Positions 1-8,758 of a stretch of DNA of 64,000 nt are shown here, one piece after another; positions within the stretch are counted from its first letter, which is position 1; each line of letters begins with the position of its first letter. Position numbers and translations under genes: made by a program. A model generated the notes under the pieces. It did no database searches. It saw only the letters and a list, made by a program, of their open reading frames with translations, and was not told the DNA's origin. The DNA is from Saprospiraceae bacterium. Its GTDB lineage: Bacteria; Bacteroidota; Bacteroidia; Chitinophagales; Saprospiraceae. The DNA is taken from the NCBI GenBank assembly GCA_022841345.1, contig JALHRR010000027.1, forward strand, positions 1-64,000, in the 5' to 3' direction.

Positions 1-126
1 CAACGCCTCAACGCCTCAACGCCTCAACGCCTCAACGCCTCAACGCCTCAACGCCTCAACGCCTCAACGCCTCAACGCCTCAACGCCTCAACGCCTCAAC
101 GCCTCAACGCCTCAACGCCTCAACGC
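1..126. repeat. Octamer tandem array (GCCTCAAC)n
   Basis: Fifteen uninterrupted copies of the 8-bp unit GCCTCAAC occupy 5-124, preceded by a partial CAAC at the window edge and followed by GC. The array therefore probably continues to the left of the window. No spacers are present, so it is not a CRISPR. The unit has no long open product and its GC content is well above that of the surrounding DNA. It sits downstream of the minus-strand aldo/keto reductase gene. Confidence 0.97.
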
Positions 127-277
127 CGATTAACCGAATAACCGATTAACGGGCATACGAAAATGCTGGTGCTATTGACTGGCTGTTTTCGATTAACCGA
201 ATAACCGATTAACCAGGCAGACGAGAATGCTTGTGTTATTGACTGGCTGTTTTCGATTAACCGAATAACCGATTAAC
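127..277. repeat. Three-copy 63/64-bp repeat built from octamers
   Basis: A 24-bp module made of three octamers (CGATTAAC, CGAATAAC, CGATTAAC) occurs at 127-150, 190-213 and 254-277. The modules are separated by two similar 39-40-bp spacers that both end in TTGACTGGCTGTTTT. The period is 63 then 64 bp. Like the neighbouring array, each octamer ends in AAC, so the whole first 277 bp shares an 8-bp periodicity. The function is unknown; it lies just past the stop codon of the aldo/keto reductase. Confidence 0.93.
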
Positions 278-289
278 AGGGCAAACCTT

Positions 290-1273
290 TCAAAAAGCCG
301 GCTTCTTCGGTTTATTATCCAATATAGCCTCAATGCGTCCCATTACTTCCAGAGTCAAAAGTGGAAGAACTTCAGGGGCAGTAAGTGTTTCTTTCAATTG
401 CTCAAGTTTGCTGGCACCGAGGATGACAGTGCTGACGTTGGGGTTTTTCATGCACCAGGCGATGCCGAGTTTTGCGAGGGAGGTGCCCAGATCGAGGGCG
501 AGTTGGTTGAGTTGACGGACTTTATTGAGCTTATCTTCAGTGAGATTGCGTTCTGCGATACTTTTTAATTCGTCGCGGCCGAGGCGGGTGTCTGCCGGGA
601 ATTTGTCGATGTATTTGTTGGTCAGGACGCCGGAAGCGAGCGGGGACCAGATAGTGGTGCCGAGACCGACTGTTTTGTAGATTTGGCTGTATTCAACTTC
701 TACCTTATCCCGGTGAAGCATGTTGTATTGAGGTTGTTCCATGACTGGACCGATGAGATTATATTGTCTGGCAATCATATGCGCTTCCATGATTTCCTGA
801 GCGGACCATTCTGAAGTTCCCCAGTAGAATATTTTGCCCTGCATAATCAACTGATGCATAGCCCAAACAGTCTCTTCCACAGGCGTTTCCTTGTCAGGCC
901 TGTGGCAAAAGTAGAGGTCCAGATAATCCAATTGAAGTCTTTGCAATGCTGCATCACAGGCTTCCACTACGTGTTTGCGGTTGAGTCCTTTCTGAGTGGG
1001 TTTGGTGCCTCCGTCTCCAAAGAATACTTTACTTGAAACTATATAGGAACTGCGATCCCAATCCAATTTTTTTAAATTATTCCCCATGACAATTTCAGAT
1101 TGGCCATTGGCATATATTTCAGCGTTGTCAAAAAAATTGACACCATTGTCGTAAGCATACGTCATCAAATCCTGAGAGACCTGATCTCCGATTTGGTTTC
1201 CAAATGTGATCCATGAGCCAAATGAAAGGGCACTGACCTTTAGTCCGGACTTGCCAAGTCTTCTATATTCCAT
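290..1273 (-). CDS. Aldo/keto reductase, Kv-beta-like
   Basis: This is a 327-residue cytoplasmic NAD(P)H-dependent oxidoreductase of the aldo/keto reductase superfamily with a TIM-barrel fold. It opens with the typical MEYRRLGKSGLKVS start, and the catalytic tetrad is visible as D49 and Y54 (FFDNAEIY), K82 (VSSKVFF) and H124 (YFCHRPD). The cofactor-binding end contains WSPLASGVL and the late ILGASKLEQL segment. The overall sequence is closest to the voltage-gated potassium-channel beta-subunit/YghZ branch, which reduces small aldehydes and ketones; the physiological substrate cannot be read from sequence. Its length is normal for the family. It stands alone on the minus strand with no obvious partner. 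Confidence 0.93.
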   Translation of the reverse strand: MEYRRLGKSGLKVSALSFGSWITFGNQIGDQVSQDLMTYAYDNGVNFFDNAEIYANGQSEIVMGNNLKKLDWDRSSYIVSSKVFFGDGGTKPTQKGLNRKHVVEACDAALQRLQLDYLDLYFCHRPDKETPVEETVWAMHQLIMQGKIFYWGTSEWSAQEIMEAHMIARQYNLIGPVMEQPQYNMLHRDKVEVEYSQIYKTVGLGTTIWSPLASGVLTNKYIDKFPADTRLGRDELKSIAERNLTEDKLNKVRQLNQLALDLGTSLAKLGIAWCMKNPNVSTVILGASKLEQLKETLTAPEVLPLLTLEVMGRIEAILDNKPKKPAF

Positions 1274-1322
1274 GTTGTTTTGTTTTAAAGATTGAGAATT
1301 ATTAGCTTGTTTGAAAGGCTTA

Positions 1323-2216
1323 TTATTGATCCAGTTTACGGATGTACTCTATGTAATAATACAATTTGTAGCTGTCCAAAGCTGTTAGAATAGGATTTTT
1401 ACTTAAAAGGTTTTGTTCCAGGACTGAAATAATTGCCCTTAAGGAAATGCGGCTCAGGTTTATGAGTTTTTTCGCAGCTAAAGATTGATACGTTTTGGTA
1501 AGCTTCGTCTCAATTGTACTTCCTGAGTGCTGCAAATATGCCAGATTTTGAAGGGCAAGTTTTGTTTTTTCCAGGAATTCCACATTTTTCACAAGCCCTA
1601 AATGCCTCATGGGATTATCAATATGATGGATTTTTATTCCTTTTTTCTGCAATTCAAATCCAAAAAGTGTATCCTCATGTCCATATGACTTTATTCGCGT
1701 ATCAAAGCCTGTGGAGATAAACACCGACTTTCTGATCCAAAAATTATTGGTTTGAAAACCTTCATATGGATTTGTTTTTCGTTCTGTAGCGCTCTGCACT
1801 TCACGCTTGCTGCCATACAGCCAGTGGAGAAGCTCCGAAGTTTCCTTAGGTTTTTCAGAACTATAGCTTCTTCCACCACAGAGGACATCATGCTGAGTGG
1901 CGATGTTTACATAACTGGCCAGAAAATCTTCCACTTCCGGCCATCCGTCATCATCCAGAAATAGCAGGTAATCGTAATTTGCCTTTGATCCCAGGAAATT
2001 GCGAATAGCTGACCTGCCGGTATTATGATTCATTCTGTAGATCGTAACTTCGGGGATATTATTCAGGCCTTCCATTCCTGTTTGGGTTACATTGGGAGAC
2101 CCATCATCTCCAAGAATAATTTCAAAGGGGGTATTGAGTTTCCTGCCCATCTGGAGGAGCTTATGCACGAGGTCGGCGACCGGGAAATTGTAGACGGGAA
2201 TGAGGATGGAGTACAT
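1323..2216 (-). CDS. Family 2 glycosyltransferase
   Basis: A 297-residue GT-A fold glycosyltransferase of family GT2. The N-terminus MYSILIPVYN is the nucleotide-binding strand, followed by the GDDGS segment (D37/D38) and an FLDDDGWPE metal-binding DxD-type motif around residues 88-90. A later NNFWIRK and GHEDTLFG region (ED-type acceptor motif) agrees with an inverting sugar transferase. There is no convincing transmembrane segment. It lies 49 bp from the aldo/keto reductase start and in the same orientation, but the functions are unrelated. The donor sugar and acceptor are unknown. A degenerate repeat of TTTCAGA occupies about 2220-2251, just upstream of the start. Confidence 0.88.
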   Translation of the reverse strand: MYSILIPVYNFPVADLVHKLLQMGRKLNTPFEIILGDDGSPNVTQTGMEGLNNIPEVTIYRMNHNTGRSAIRNFLGSKANYDYLLFLDDDGWPEVEDFLASYVNIATQHDVLCGGRSYSSEKPKETSELLHWLYGSKREVQSATERKTNPYEGFQTNNFWIRKSVFISTGFDTRIKSYGHEDTLFGFELQKKGIKIHHIDNPMRHLGLVKNVEFLEKTKLALQNLAYLQHSGSTIETKLTKTYQSLAAKKLINLSRISLRAIISVLEQNLLSKNPILTALDSYKLYYYIEYIRKLDQ

Positions 2217-2324
2217 GTATAGATTTCAGATTTCAGATGTCAGATTTCAGTTTTTAGTTTTGAAACAGCCATTTAAACAGCAGTTTTTCGTTGTTAGCTT
2301 TTGGCTAAACAGTATAAGGGTGGG

Positions 2325-3275
2325 TCATTTATTTTTACTTTCTATTTCAGGAAGCTTCTTTTTATATTCTTCCACATCCCACACAATATCCCAGCGTTTT
2401 ACATATTCTGAAAGCGGGCCTAGTCCCACTTCTGTTCTGCGTTTGTCCACATTGTCAGGGTCATCAAGCGGAAGTACATAACTTGTGTTAGAGGCTTCGT
2501 CAAAGCCGATTTGACTGCCATAAATCTGTCTCTTGCCTTCTCCTAAAGCAACCCTGTCTTCCAGTAAAGCCAGAGAAGTGCTGCTGGCTTTTTTGTCCCT
2601 TACAGCATCTCTCATCATCGGGAGATATTTTTGTTGGGTCTGCAAGTTGGAGTGCTGAATAACCAGGAATAATGTTTGGTTGGCCTGCCCTCCAACTAAG
2701 TCAGGCCCCACCCAGCCATGTTCATCTAATATTTCGGTTACTTTGATAAGATTGATGCTGTCCTTAAATATCATAATTTTGCCAAGGCTGTCAGCTTGCA
2801 TACTCTGATGCCCAAATTCTTTTTGCGCTGCAATATATTCCCGCCTGATGGTTTGGTCATCATCAAAAATTGCCAGTAATTTCGCCTGAAGCGCTTTGTC
2901 ATAATTTGCTTCTCTTTGATCTACAAGTTTTTGCATTTCATTTATTAAATCATCCCATTCCTCGCTTCCATGCAAAGAAGTCAAATCTGAATCGGTTTTT
3001 ATATGACGAATATTTGACCAGCCATTTTGCAAAGCAAGATTCAGCCACTCAAAAGCTAATTTTTTTTCCCCGCTTAAGGCTGCTGAACAAGCAGCATTAT
3101 ATAAGTCACGGGCTTGTTTTTGTTCTATTTTAAATGCTTCTTTATATTTATCAACAGAACTTCTGTAGTCTTTATTATTATACAAAACATCTGCTTCGCT
3201 TACGATTGACTGGTAAGATTGTCCATAAGCCAGACTCACAATTAAGAAAATTAGGATTGTGTATGCTGATTTCAT
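2325..3275 (-). CDS. Exported TPR/DUF6624-like protein
   Basis: A 316-residue protein with a signal peptide (MKSAYTILIFLIVSLAYGQS). Residues about 22-110 look like a short tetratricopeptide-type helical region (SEADVLYNNKDYRSSVDKYKEAF, then a DLYNAACSAALSG segment). The C-terminal half resembles the DUF6624 family: GWVGPDLVGG, an LVIQHSNLQTQQKYLPMM stretch, ALLEDRVALGEGKRQIYGSQ and a final RRTEVGLGPL. The family has no defined activity that I know of. It is probably periplasmic. It is a single gene; the nearest minus-strand neighbour is a glycosyltransferase over 100 bp downstream. The domain assignment rests on remembered family motifs. Confidence 0.75.
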   Translation of the reverse strand: MKSAYTILIFLIVSLAYGQSYQSIVSEADVLYNNKDYRSSVDKYKEAFKIEQKQARDLYNAACSAALSGEKKLAFEWLNLALQNGWSNIRHIKTDSDLTSLHGSEEWDDLINEMQKLVDQREANYDKALQAKLLAIFDDDQTIRREYIAAQKEFGHQSMQADSLGKIMIFKDSINLIKVTEILDEHGWVGPDLVGGQANQTLFLVIQHSNLQTQQKYLPMMRDAVRDKKASSTSLALLEDRVALGEGKRQIYGSQIGFDEASNTSYVLPLDDPDNVDKRRTEVGLGPLSEYVKRWDIVWDVEEYKKKLPEIESKNK

Positions 3276-3424
3276 ATTGAAAGTGGTTTAGTATTTCTGC
3301 AGTCTGATGCTGGTTTATTTTCCTCAATTTAGTGATAAAGATAAACTTTACATCGAGCTCCGAAAAGTACACTCAACTCTAAGTTCCTTTTTTTGTTATA
3401 TTTTTGATCCGTTAAAAATCGAAC

Positions 3425-4627
3425 ATGACTACACATTATAGTGACCTGGAGCTGTTGTTAAATGACCAGAATCTTGACCCCACGCTAAAAATTATTGCCG
3501 CAAAAGTACAATCTGAAGAAAGAATAACTTTCGATGAAGGTGTATATTTATTTGATAATGCGAGTGTTAGCTATCTGGGTGTACTGGCAAATTTGATTCG
3601 CGAAAGAAAGCATGGTGACAATACCTACTTCAATCGCAACTTCCATATGGAACCAACAAATGTGTGCCTATACACTTGTTCGTTCTGTTCCTATTCGCGT
3701 TTATTGAAAAAAAGAGAGGAAGGCTGGGAGTACACGATTGAGGATATGATGAATATTGTAAAGCAATATGATGATCAGCCTGTGACCGAAGTCCATATCG
3801 TAGGTGGGGTTTTGCCTCAATATGATGTTCCATTTTATACAGAATTATTCAGAACTATCAAGGCTCACCGGCCAGCGTTGCATATTAAAGCACTGACGCC
3901 GGTTGAGTATCATTATATTTTCAAGAAAGCAAAGATTTCTTATGCAGAGGGCATGGCCCTGATGAAAGAAGCCGGCCTGGATTCTATGCCTGGCGGAGGA
4001 GCTGAAATATTTCATCCTGAAATCAGGGATGGTATTGCCGGAGGAAAATGCAGTGGTGAACAATGGCTGGAAATTCATGAGGAATGGCATAAGCTGGGTG
4101 GCAGATCCAATGCAACTATGCTATATGGGCATATCGAAAAGTATTGGCACAGAATCCACCACCTGGATGAACTTCGGAAACTACAGGATAAAACGGGAGG
4201 TTTTCAGACTTTCATCCCGTTGAAATTCAGAAACAAAGACAACGCTATGTCTCATCTACCTGAAGTGAATAGTATCGATGACCTGAAAAATTACGCTATC
4301 AGCAGAATCTATCTTGACAATTTTGACCATATAAAGGCTTACTGGCCTATGATTGGAAGGCAAATGGCTCAGTTGGCACTGGCTTTCGGAGTGGATGATA
4401 TAGATGGCACTATAGATGATACCACCAAAATCTATTCAATGGCAGGTGCTGAAGAACAAAATCCTTCCTTAAGTACATATGATCTGGTACGCCTGATCAC
4501 TCAGGTGGGTCGTAAACCTATTGAAAGGGATACGCTGTATAATGTTATTCAGGACTTTACGGATCATGTTTTCGAGGAAGACAATCAATTTAAAGGCTAT
4601 CTGGAATTACCGGTAGTTCAATCATAA
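3425..4627 (+). CDS. mqnE: Aminofutalosine synthase (radical SAM)
   Basis: A 400-residue radical-SAM enzyme of the futalosine route to menaquinone, which joins 3-[(1-carboxyvinyl)oxy]benzoate and a SAM-derived adenosyl radical to give aminofutalosine. The cluster motif is CLYTCSFC (C81, C85, C88) preceded by MEPTNV, and the family segment EVHIVGGVLPQYDVPFYTELF followed by HIKALTPVEYHY is characteristic of MqnE rather than MqnC. GGGAEIF and a conserved C-terminal region are present, and the length is normal. It is the first gene of a plus-strand group with a histidine phosphatase and mqnA. A possible -7 element TATTTTTG lies at 3399-3406, which would give a very short leader. Confidence 0.93.
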   Translation: MTTHYSDLELLLNDQNLDPTLKIIAAKVQSEERITFDEGVYLFDNASVSYLGVLANLIRERKHGDNTYFNRNFHMEPTNVCLYTCSFCSYSRLLKKREEGWEYTIEDMMNIVKQYDDQPVTEVHIVGGVLPQYDVPFYTELFRTIKAHRPALHIKALTPVEYHYIFKKAKISYAEGMALMKEAGLDSMPGGGAEIFHPEIRDGIAGGKCSGEQWLEIHEEWHKLGGRSNATMLYGHIEKYWHRIHHLDELRKLQDKTGGFQTFIPLKFRNKDNAMSHLPEVNSIDDLKNYAISRIYLDNFDHIKAYWPMIGRQMAQLALAFGVDDIDGTIDDTTKIYSMAGAEEQNPSLSTYDLVRLITQVGRKPIERDTLYNVIQDFTDHVFEEDNQFKGYLELPVVQS

Positions 4628-4638
4628 TCTATACAACA

Positions 4639-5265
4639 TTGGAGAAGGAAATATTCATTGTCAGACACGGTGAGACAGATTTCAACAGAAAAGGAATCAT
4701 TCAGGGAAGTGGAATTGACAGCGAGCTCAATGAGCTGGGACGAAGACAAGCTGCAGCTTTTTATAATCATTATAAAGACGAAGGTTTTGAATTAGTCATG
4801 GTATCTAATCTGATACGCACCCAACAGACTGCTGCTCCATTTATTGAAGCCGGGGTTCCTCATATCATCGTCCCCGAAATCAGAGAAATTTCCTGGGGAA
4901 TGTATGAAGGTCAACCATATGGCCCTGAGGTGGGCAAAGAATACAAAAGATTGTTGCGTGGTTGGGCGGGAGAAAATCTGACACTTTCTATGAAGGGAGG
5001 TGAAAGTGCAGCACAATTAAGTGAAAGATTACTGGTTTTTATGGAGCAATTACGCTCCTTTCCTCAGAAAAAAATACTGGTTGTATCACATGGCAGAACG
5101 ATTCGCTGTCTGATGTGTTTATTCAATCAGCTTCCAATGAAAGAAATGGAACAATTTTCTCATGCAAATACCGGTTTATTTGTTGTAAAAATGGAAGCTG
5201 AAAGAGACATAACCAAACATCTCAATGATGTGCGTCATTTGGAAAGCCTCTCTATCCCAATTTAG
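4639..5265 (+). CDS. Histidine phosphatase family protein
   Basis: A 208-residue phosphoglycerate-mutase-like phosphatase. The catalytic motif is VRHGETDFNR near the N-terminus; supporting residues appear in SNLIRTQQTA, REISWGMYEG and VVSHGRTIRC (second catalytic histidine). The substrate is unknown; relatives include alpha-ribazole phosphatase and other small-molecule phosphatases. Translation must start at TTG 4639, because no ATG or GTG precedes the RHG motif in frame. It lies 11 bp after mqnE and 6 bp before mqnA, so co-transcription with menaquinone genes is very likely. A dedicated role in that pathway is inference only. Confidence 0.88.
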   Translation: MEKEIFIVRHGETDFNRKGIIQGSGIDSELNELGRRQAAAFYNHYKDEGFELVMVSNLIRTQQTAAPFIEAGVPHIIVPEIREISWGMYEGQPYGPEVGKEYKRLLRGWAGENLTLSMKGGESAAQLSERLLVFMEQLRSFPQKKILVVSHGRTIRCLMCLFNQLPMKEMEQFSHANTGLFVVKMEAERDITKHLNDVRHLESLSIPI

Positions 5266-5271
5266 AATCCT

Positions 5272-6054
5272 ATGTTAAAAGTCACTGCCGTTAGTTATCT
5301 CAATACAAAACCTTTCTTATACGGATTGCTCAGTAGTCCCCTGATGGACCATTTGGAAATAGATCTTGCTATTCCTTCAGAGTGTGCAAGACAACTTACA
5401 TCAGGAGAAGCGGATATAGGTCTTGTACCGGTGGCAGTTTTACCGGAGCTGAAGGATTACAAAATTATTTCAGGATTTGGAATTGGTTGCGAGGGACCTG
5501 TTGCTTCTGTTTGCTTGTTTAGTGAGGTTCCCGTTCAGGAAATTAAAGAAATTTACCTGGATTATCATTCCAGAACATCTGTGGAATTATTGCAAATATT
5601 AGTCAGAGAACACTGGAAGATCAATCCAACATTCATTCACGGAAAGAAAGGTTTTGAAGATCGGATACAAGGAAATACTGCAGGTTTGATTATCGGAGAC
5701 AGGGCATTAGAATTGAGTGATAAATTTGCGTATATCTATGATCTGGGCGAGGCCTGGTATGATTGGACAAAATTACCTTTTGTATTTGCAGTATGGGTAT
5801 CGGTCAAACCATTGGATCCGCTTGTGATCAGTATGTTTGAACAGGCATTGGCATCCGGAATTCAGCAAATAGATAAAGTGATAAAAATATTACCCTCACC
5901 TGAAGATCATTTTGATTTGAAAAAGTATTTTACTGAGAACATTTCCTATACATTGGATGAAAATAAAATGAAAGCACTGGATTTGTTTTTGCAAAAATTG
6001 ACAGAGAATACTTCCAGATCAAAGGGATCTAATCCAATATCGCAGGCAGTCTAA
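5272..6054 (+). CDS. mqnA: Chorismate dehydratase
   Basis: A 260-residue MqnA-type protein, the first step of the futalosine pathway, converting chorismate to 3-[(1-carboxyvinyl)oxy]benzoate in the cytoplasm. It has the periplasmic-binding-protein-like fold used by this enzyme. Recognisable segments are VTAVSYLNTKPFLYGL at the N-terminus, PSECARQLTSGEADIGLVPV, and IIGDRALE followed by LGEAWYDWTKLPFVFAVW. The length matches the family. It ends the apparent three-gene operon with mqnE and the histidine phosphatase. The remaining pathway genes (mqnB, mqnC, mqnD) are not in this window. Confidence 0.92.
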   Translation: MLKVTAVSYLNTKPFLYGLLSSPLMDHLEIDLAIPSECARQLTSGEADIGLVPVAVLPELKDYKIISGFGIGCEGPVASVCLFSEVPVQEIKEIYLDYHSRTSVELLQILVREHWKINPTFIHGKKGFEDRIQGNTAGLIIGDRALELSDKFAYIYDLGEAWYDWTKLPFVFAVWVSVKPLDPLVISMFEQALASGIQQIDKVIKILPSPEDHFDLKKYFTENISYTLDENKMKALDLFLQKLTENTSRSKGSNPISQAV

Positions 6055-6128
6055 TTGATCTCAATTCCCGATCATTGTAGATTGGCAATTTAAAATAACT
6101 TAAAATGCTTTTGAACAACAATTAACAT

Positions 6129-7622
6129 ATGAATAATTATCTTGATATAAAAACACTTGGAGATTTAAAAAAATCAGATTATCGACCTAAAAATATAAAA
6201 CAGGAGCTGAGAGACAATCTTATAGGCCATTTGCAGAGAGGCAGCAAAGTATTTGAAGGAATTCATGGTTTTGAAAACACAGTTTTACCGGATATAGAAC
6301 GGGCAATTCTTTCAAGGCATAATGTGCTGTTGCTGGGACTTCGCGGCCAGGCAAAAACAAGACTTGCCAGACTAATGGTACGTTTGCTGGATGAATATAT
6401 TCCCTACATCGGTGGTTCTGAGTTGAATGAAGACCCTTACAATCCTATCACTACGTTGGGTCGGGATATTCTTGCTGCAAAAGGAGATGAGACGCCAATC
6501 GAATGGCTGCACAGAGATGACCGGTATATTGAAAAACTGGCTACTCCTGACGTGTCTGTAGCGGATTTGATAGGGGATGTGGATCCCATCAAAGCAGCTA
6601 CGATGAAACTCAATTACTCAGATGACAGGGTCATACATTACGGTATAGTTCCAAGATCCAATCGCTGCATATTTGTAATCAATGAATTGCCTGATTTGCA
6701 GGCGAGAATTCAGGTGGCATTGTTCAATATTTTGCAGGAAGGGGATATTCAGATCAGAGGATTTAAACTAAGAATGCCATTGGATATTCAGTTTGTATTC
6801 ACTGCCAATCCTGAAGATTATACCAACAGAGGAAGTATCATTACACCTCTTAAAGATCGTATTGAAAGTCAGATACTGACACATTATCCTGAAACGCTTG
6901 AAATTGCAAGAATCATCACCTCTCAGGAAGCCAAAATTCTTCCGGAACAGGCAGCTGTGATTTATGTACCTGAATTGCTGAAGGATTTATTGGAAAGAGT
7001 TGTTTTTGCAGCAAGAGAAAGTGAATTGGTGGATGAGAAAAGTGGTGTGTCTTCCAGAATGAGCATCACTGCATACGAAAATCTTGTCTCTGCGGCCGAG
7101 CGGAGAATGCTGATCAATAAAGAATCCGGGACTACTGTACGGATTACAGACTTCTGGGGTGTAATTCCTTCTATCACAGGTAAGATCGAGCTTGTATATG
7201 AGGGAGAACAAGAGGGACCATATGACGTAGCTTTGCATTTGTTGGGTAAGGCTATCAAAGAAGAATTCCTGGAGCATTTCACGCATCCCGATAAAATCAA
7301 GAAAACTGAAAAAAATGATCCTTACGTTGCCATCAGGAAGTGGTTTTCTTCCGGAAACACATCTGATCTGATCAATGATTCATCTGATGAGACATACAGG
7401 GAAGAGCTGGATTCGGTAGAAGGATTGAAAGAATTAGTCTGGAAGCTGAAATCTCTCGATCCGAAAGATTTGTATGCTTATATGGAATTGGTGCTTCATG
7501 CCCTTTCTGAATTCAATGTGTTGAATAAGGAAATGATGGAGACACATATCAAGTTCAGGGACTTATTGGCCAATATGCTGGATAATCTGGATGAAGATGA
7601 AGATGAGGATGAAGATTTTTGA
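6129..7622 (+). CDS. MoxR/Mg-chelatase-type AAA+ ATPase
   Basis: A 497-residue AAA+ ATPase related to the MoxR and magnesium-chelatase ChlI group. The Walker A is GLRGQAKT (70-77), the Walker-B-like stretch is IFVINELPDLQARIQ (about 181-195), and a sensor-1-like FTANPEDYTNRGS follows at about 224-236. The C-terminus ends in an alternating Asp/Glu tail. Such ATPases usually remodel a target with a von Willebrand A-domain partner; no VWA protein is adjacent, so the client is unknown. It overlaps the longest form of the downstream YciO-type frame by 4 bp, but that gene more likely starts at 7676. The enzyme is probably cytoplasmic. Confidence 0.88.
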   Translation: MNNYLDIKTLGDLKKSDYRPKNIKQELRDNLIGHLQRGSKVFEGIHGFENTVLPDIERAILSRHNVLLLGLRGQAKTRLARLMVRLLDEYIPYIGGSELNEDPYNPITTLGRDILAAKGDETPIEWLHRDDRYIEKLATPDVSVADLIGDVDPIKAATMKLNYSDDRVIHYGIVPRSNRCIFVINELPDLQARIQVALFNILQEGDIQIRGFKLRMPLDIQFVFTANPEDYTNRGSIITPLKDRIESQILTHYPETLEIARIITSQEAKILPEQAAVIYVPELLKDLLERVVFAARESELVDEKSGVSSRMSITAYENLVSAAERRMLINKESGTTVRITDFWGVIPSITGKIELVYEGEQEGPYDVALHLLGKAIKEEFLEHFTHPDKIKKTEKNDPYVAIRKWFSSGNTSDLINDSSDETYREELDSVEGLKELVWKLKSLDPKDLYAYMELVLHALSEFNVLNKEMMETHIKFRDLLANMLDNLDEDEDEDEDF

Positions 7623-7675
7623 TGAGTTTCACTGATCTGCTTTTTCACTTAACTAACCTTAAAAATTCAAAAAAT

Positions 7676-8287
7676 ATGTTCTTAGAAATTAACGAAGAAA
7701 ATCCTGATCAAAGGCAAATTGAACTAATTGTCAAAACCCTTAATGAAGGGGGCATTATTATCTATCCTACGGATACAGTGTATGCTCTTGGGTGCAGTAT
7801 TGATCAAAAGCAGGCTATAGAAAAACTTTGTGCAATCAAGAAAATTGATCCTGATAAGGCTTTGCTGACATTTATTTGCTCTGATATATCTCAGGTAGCA
7901 TCTTATGCAAGACCGATCGACACTACAATCTACAGGGTAATGAAGCGTAATCTGCCCGGACCATTCACTTTTATTCTGGAAGCCAATAATGAAGTTCCAA
8001 GGCTGATCAAAGGACGGAAAAAGACAATCGGAATCCGTATCCCTGATAATAAAGTAGTTCAGTCCATAGTTGAAGCGCTTGGTAAGCCAATGCTTTCTGC
8101 TTCCCTCAAGTCTTTTGATGATATTCAGGAATATTATACCAATGCATTTGAAATCTATGAAGCGTTTCAACATCAGGTGGACATAGTGGTAGATGGTGGT
8201 CTGGGACATCTGGATGCCTCAACCATTGTTGATTGTTCTGAAAATGAATTAAATATCATCAGACAGGGAGTGAAGGAATTAATTTGA
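7676..8287 (+). CDS. YciO-type Sua5/YrdC-fold protein
   Basis: A 203-residue protein of the Sua5/YciO/YrdC family if translated from ATG 7676. An in-frame ATG at 7619 would add 19 residues unlike the family and overlap the preceding gene. The sequence follows E. coli YciO closely: FLEINEENPDQRQIEL, GGIIIYPTDTVYALGC, IEKLCAIKKI, RVMKRNLPGPFTFIL, KTIGIRIPDNK, GKPMLSASL and VDGGLG. Family members YrdC/TsaC form threonylcarbamoyl-AMP for tRNA modification; YciO has the fold but its role is less clear. The KR-type residue pair of true TsaC is not obvious here, which argues for YciO rather than the essential enzyme. Confidence 0.85.
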   Translation: MFLEINEENPDQRQIELIVKTLNEGGIIIYPTDTVYALGCSIDQKQAIEKLCAIKKIDPDKALLTFICSDISQVASYARPIDTTIYRVMKRNLPGPFTFILEANNEVPRLIKGRKKTIGIRIPDNKVVQSIVEALGKPMLSASLKSFDDIQEYYTNAFEIYEAFQHQVDIVVDGGLGHLDASTIVDCSENELNIIRQGVKELI

Positions 8288-8340
8288 TCTGAGCTTAATT
8301 GGTCTGGCAACTTCTTGGTAAACCGTTTGTCGGGTTAAAA

Positions 8341-8450
8341 GAGTTGATTTTGACTTTAAATTAATCTTATTGGAATATATTACTTCTAATTCACCTCGAG
8401 CCGGTGGGGCTCTTACTTTTTGAGATGGCAAAAAGTAAGCAAAAACCATT
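8341..8450 (+). repeat. Dispersed repeat with hairpins, copy A
   Basis: This segment matches 47470-47602 in pieces: GAGTT...TTGAC, ATTGGAAT, CTAATTCACCTC, then GGGCTCTTACTTTTTGAGATG and CAAAAAGTAAGCAAAAACC. It carries two hairpins: GAGCC/GGCTC at 8398-8412, and a perfect 10-bp stem TTACTTTTTG/CAAAAAGTAA at 8413-8438 with a 6-nt loop. It looks like a small non-coding mobile or REP-like element of the genome. Confidence 0.8.
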
Positions 8451-8758
8451 CCTGCTGTTGAGCCTAAGCCTAAAAATGCGTTTTCCTTTCGCTAGGCCCG
8501 CTAAACTCGCCGTGGCATTAGCTGTTCCTGCTCGTACTTCTCAGGTCATCTCTGAATCTGCATGGCTTCTCTGCATGCTCACACAGTACCGGTCCTGGTC
8601 GCTTCACTCAAAACCATTTTTTACGGCTTATTCTCAAAGGCAGGATTATTTCAACTTCATTCCCACTTTGAGAGACCATTTTAGAGTTTAGGTGCAGAGT
8701 CTATTAATTAAAATGGAAAGGGGACATCTCATATAACTCAAGTAAATTTTAATTTCAG

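Noticed and set aside
1-126. Possible CRISPR array
   Set aside because: The octamers are contiguous and identical with no spacers, and no cas gene is present.
7724-8209. 161-codon frame antisense to the YciO-type gene
   Set aside because: It runs opposite a well-supported conserved gene and shows no protein-like motif.
8404-8691. 95-codon plus-strand ORF
   Set aside because: It overlaps the hairpin repeat shared with 47470-47602 and has no family-like sequence.
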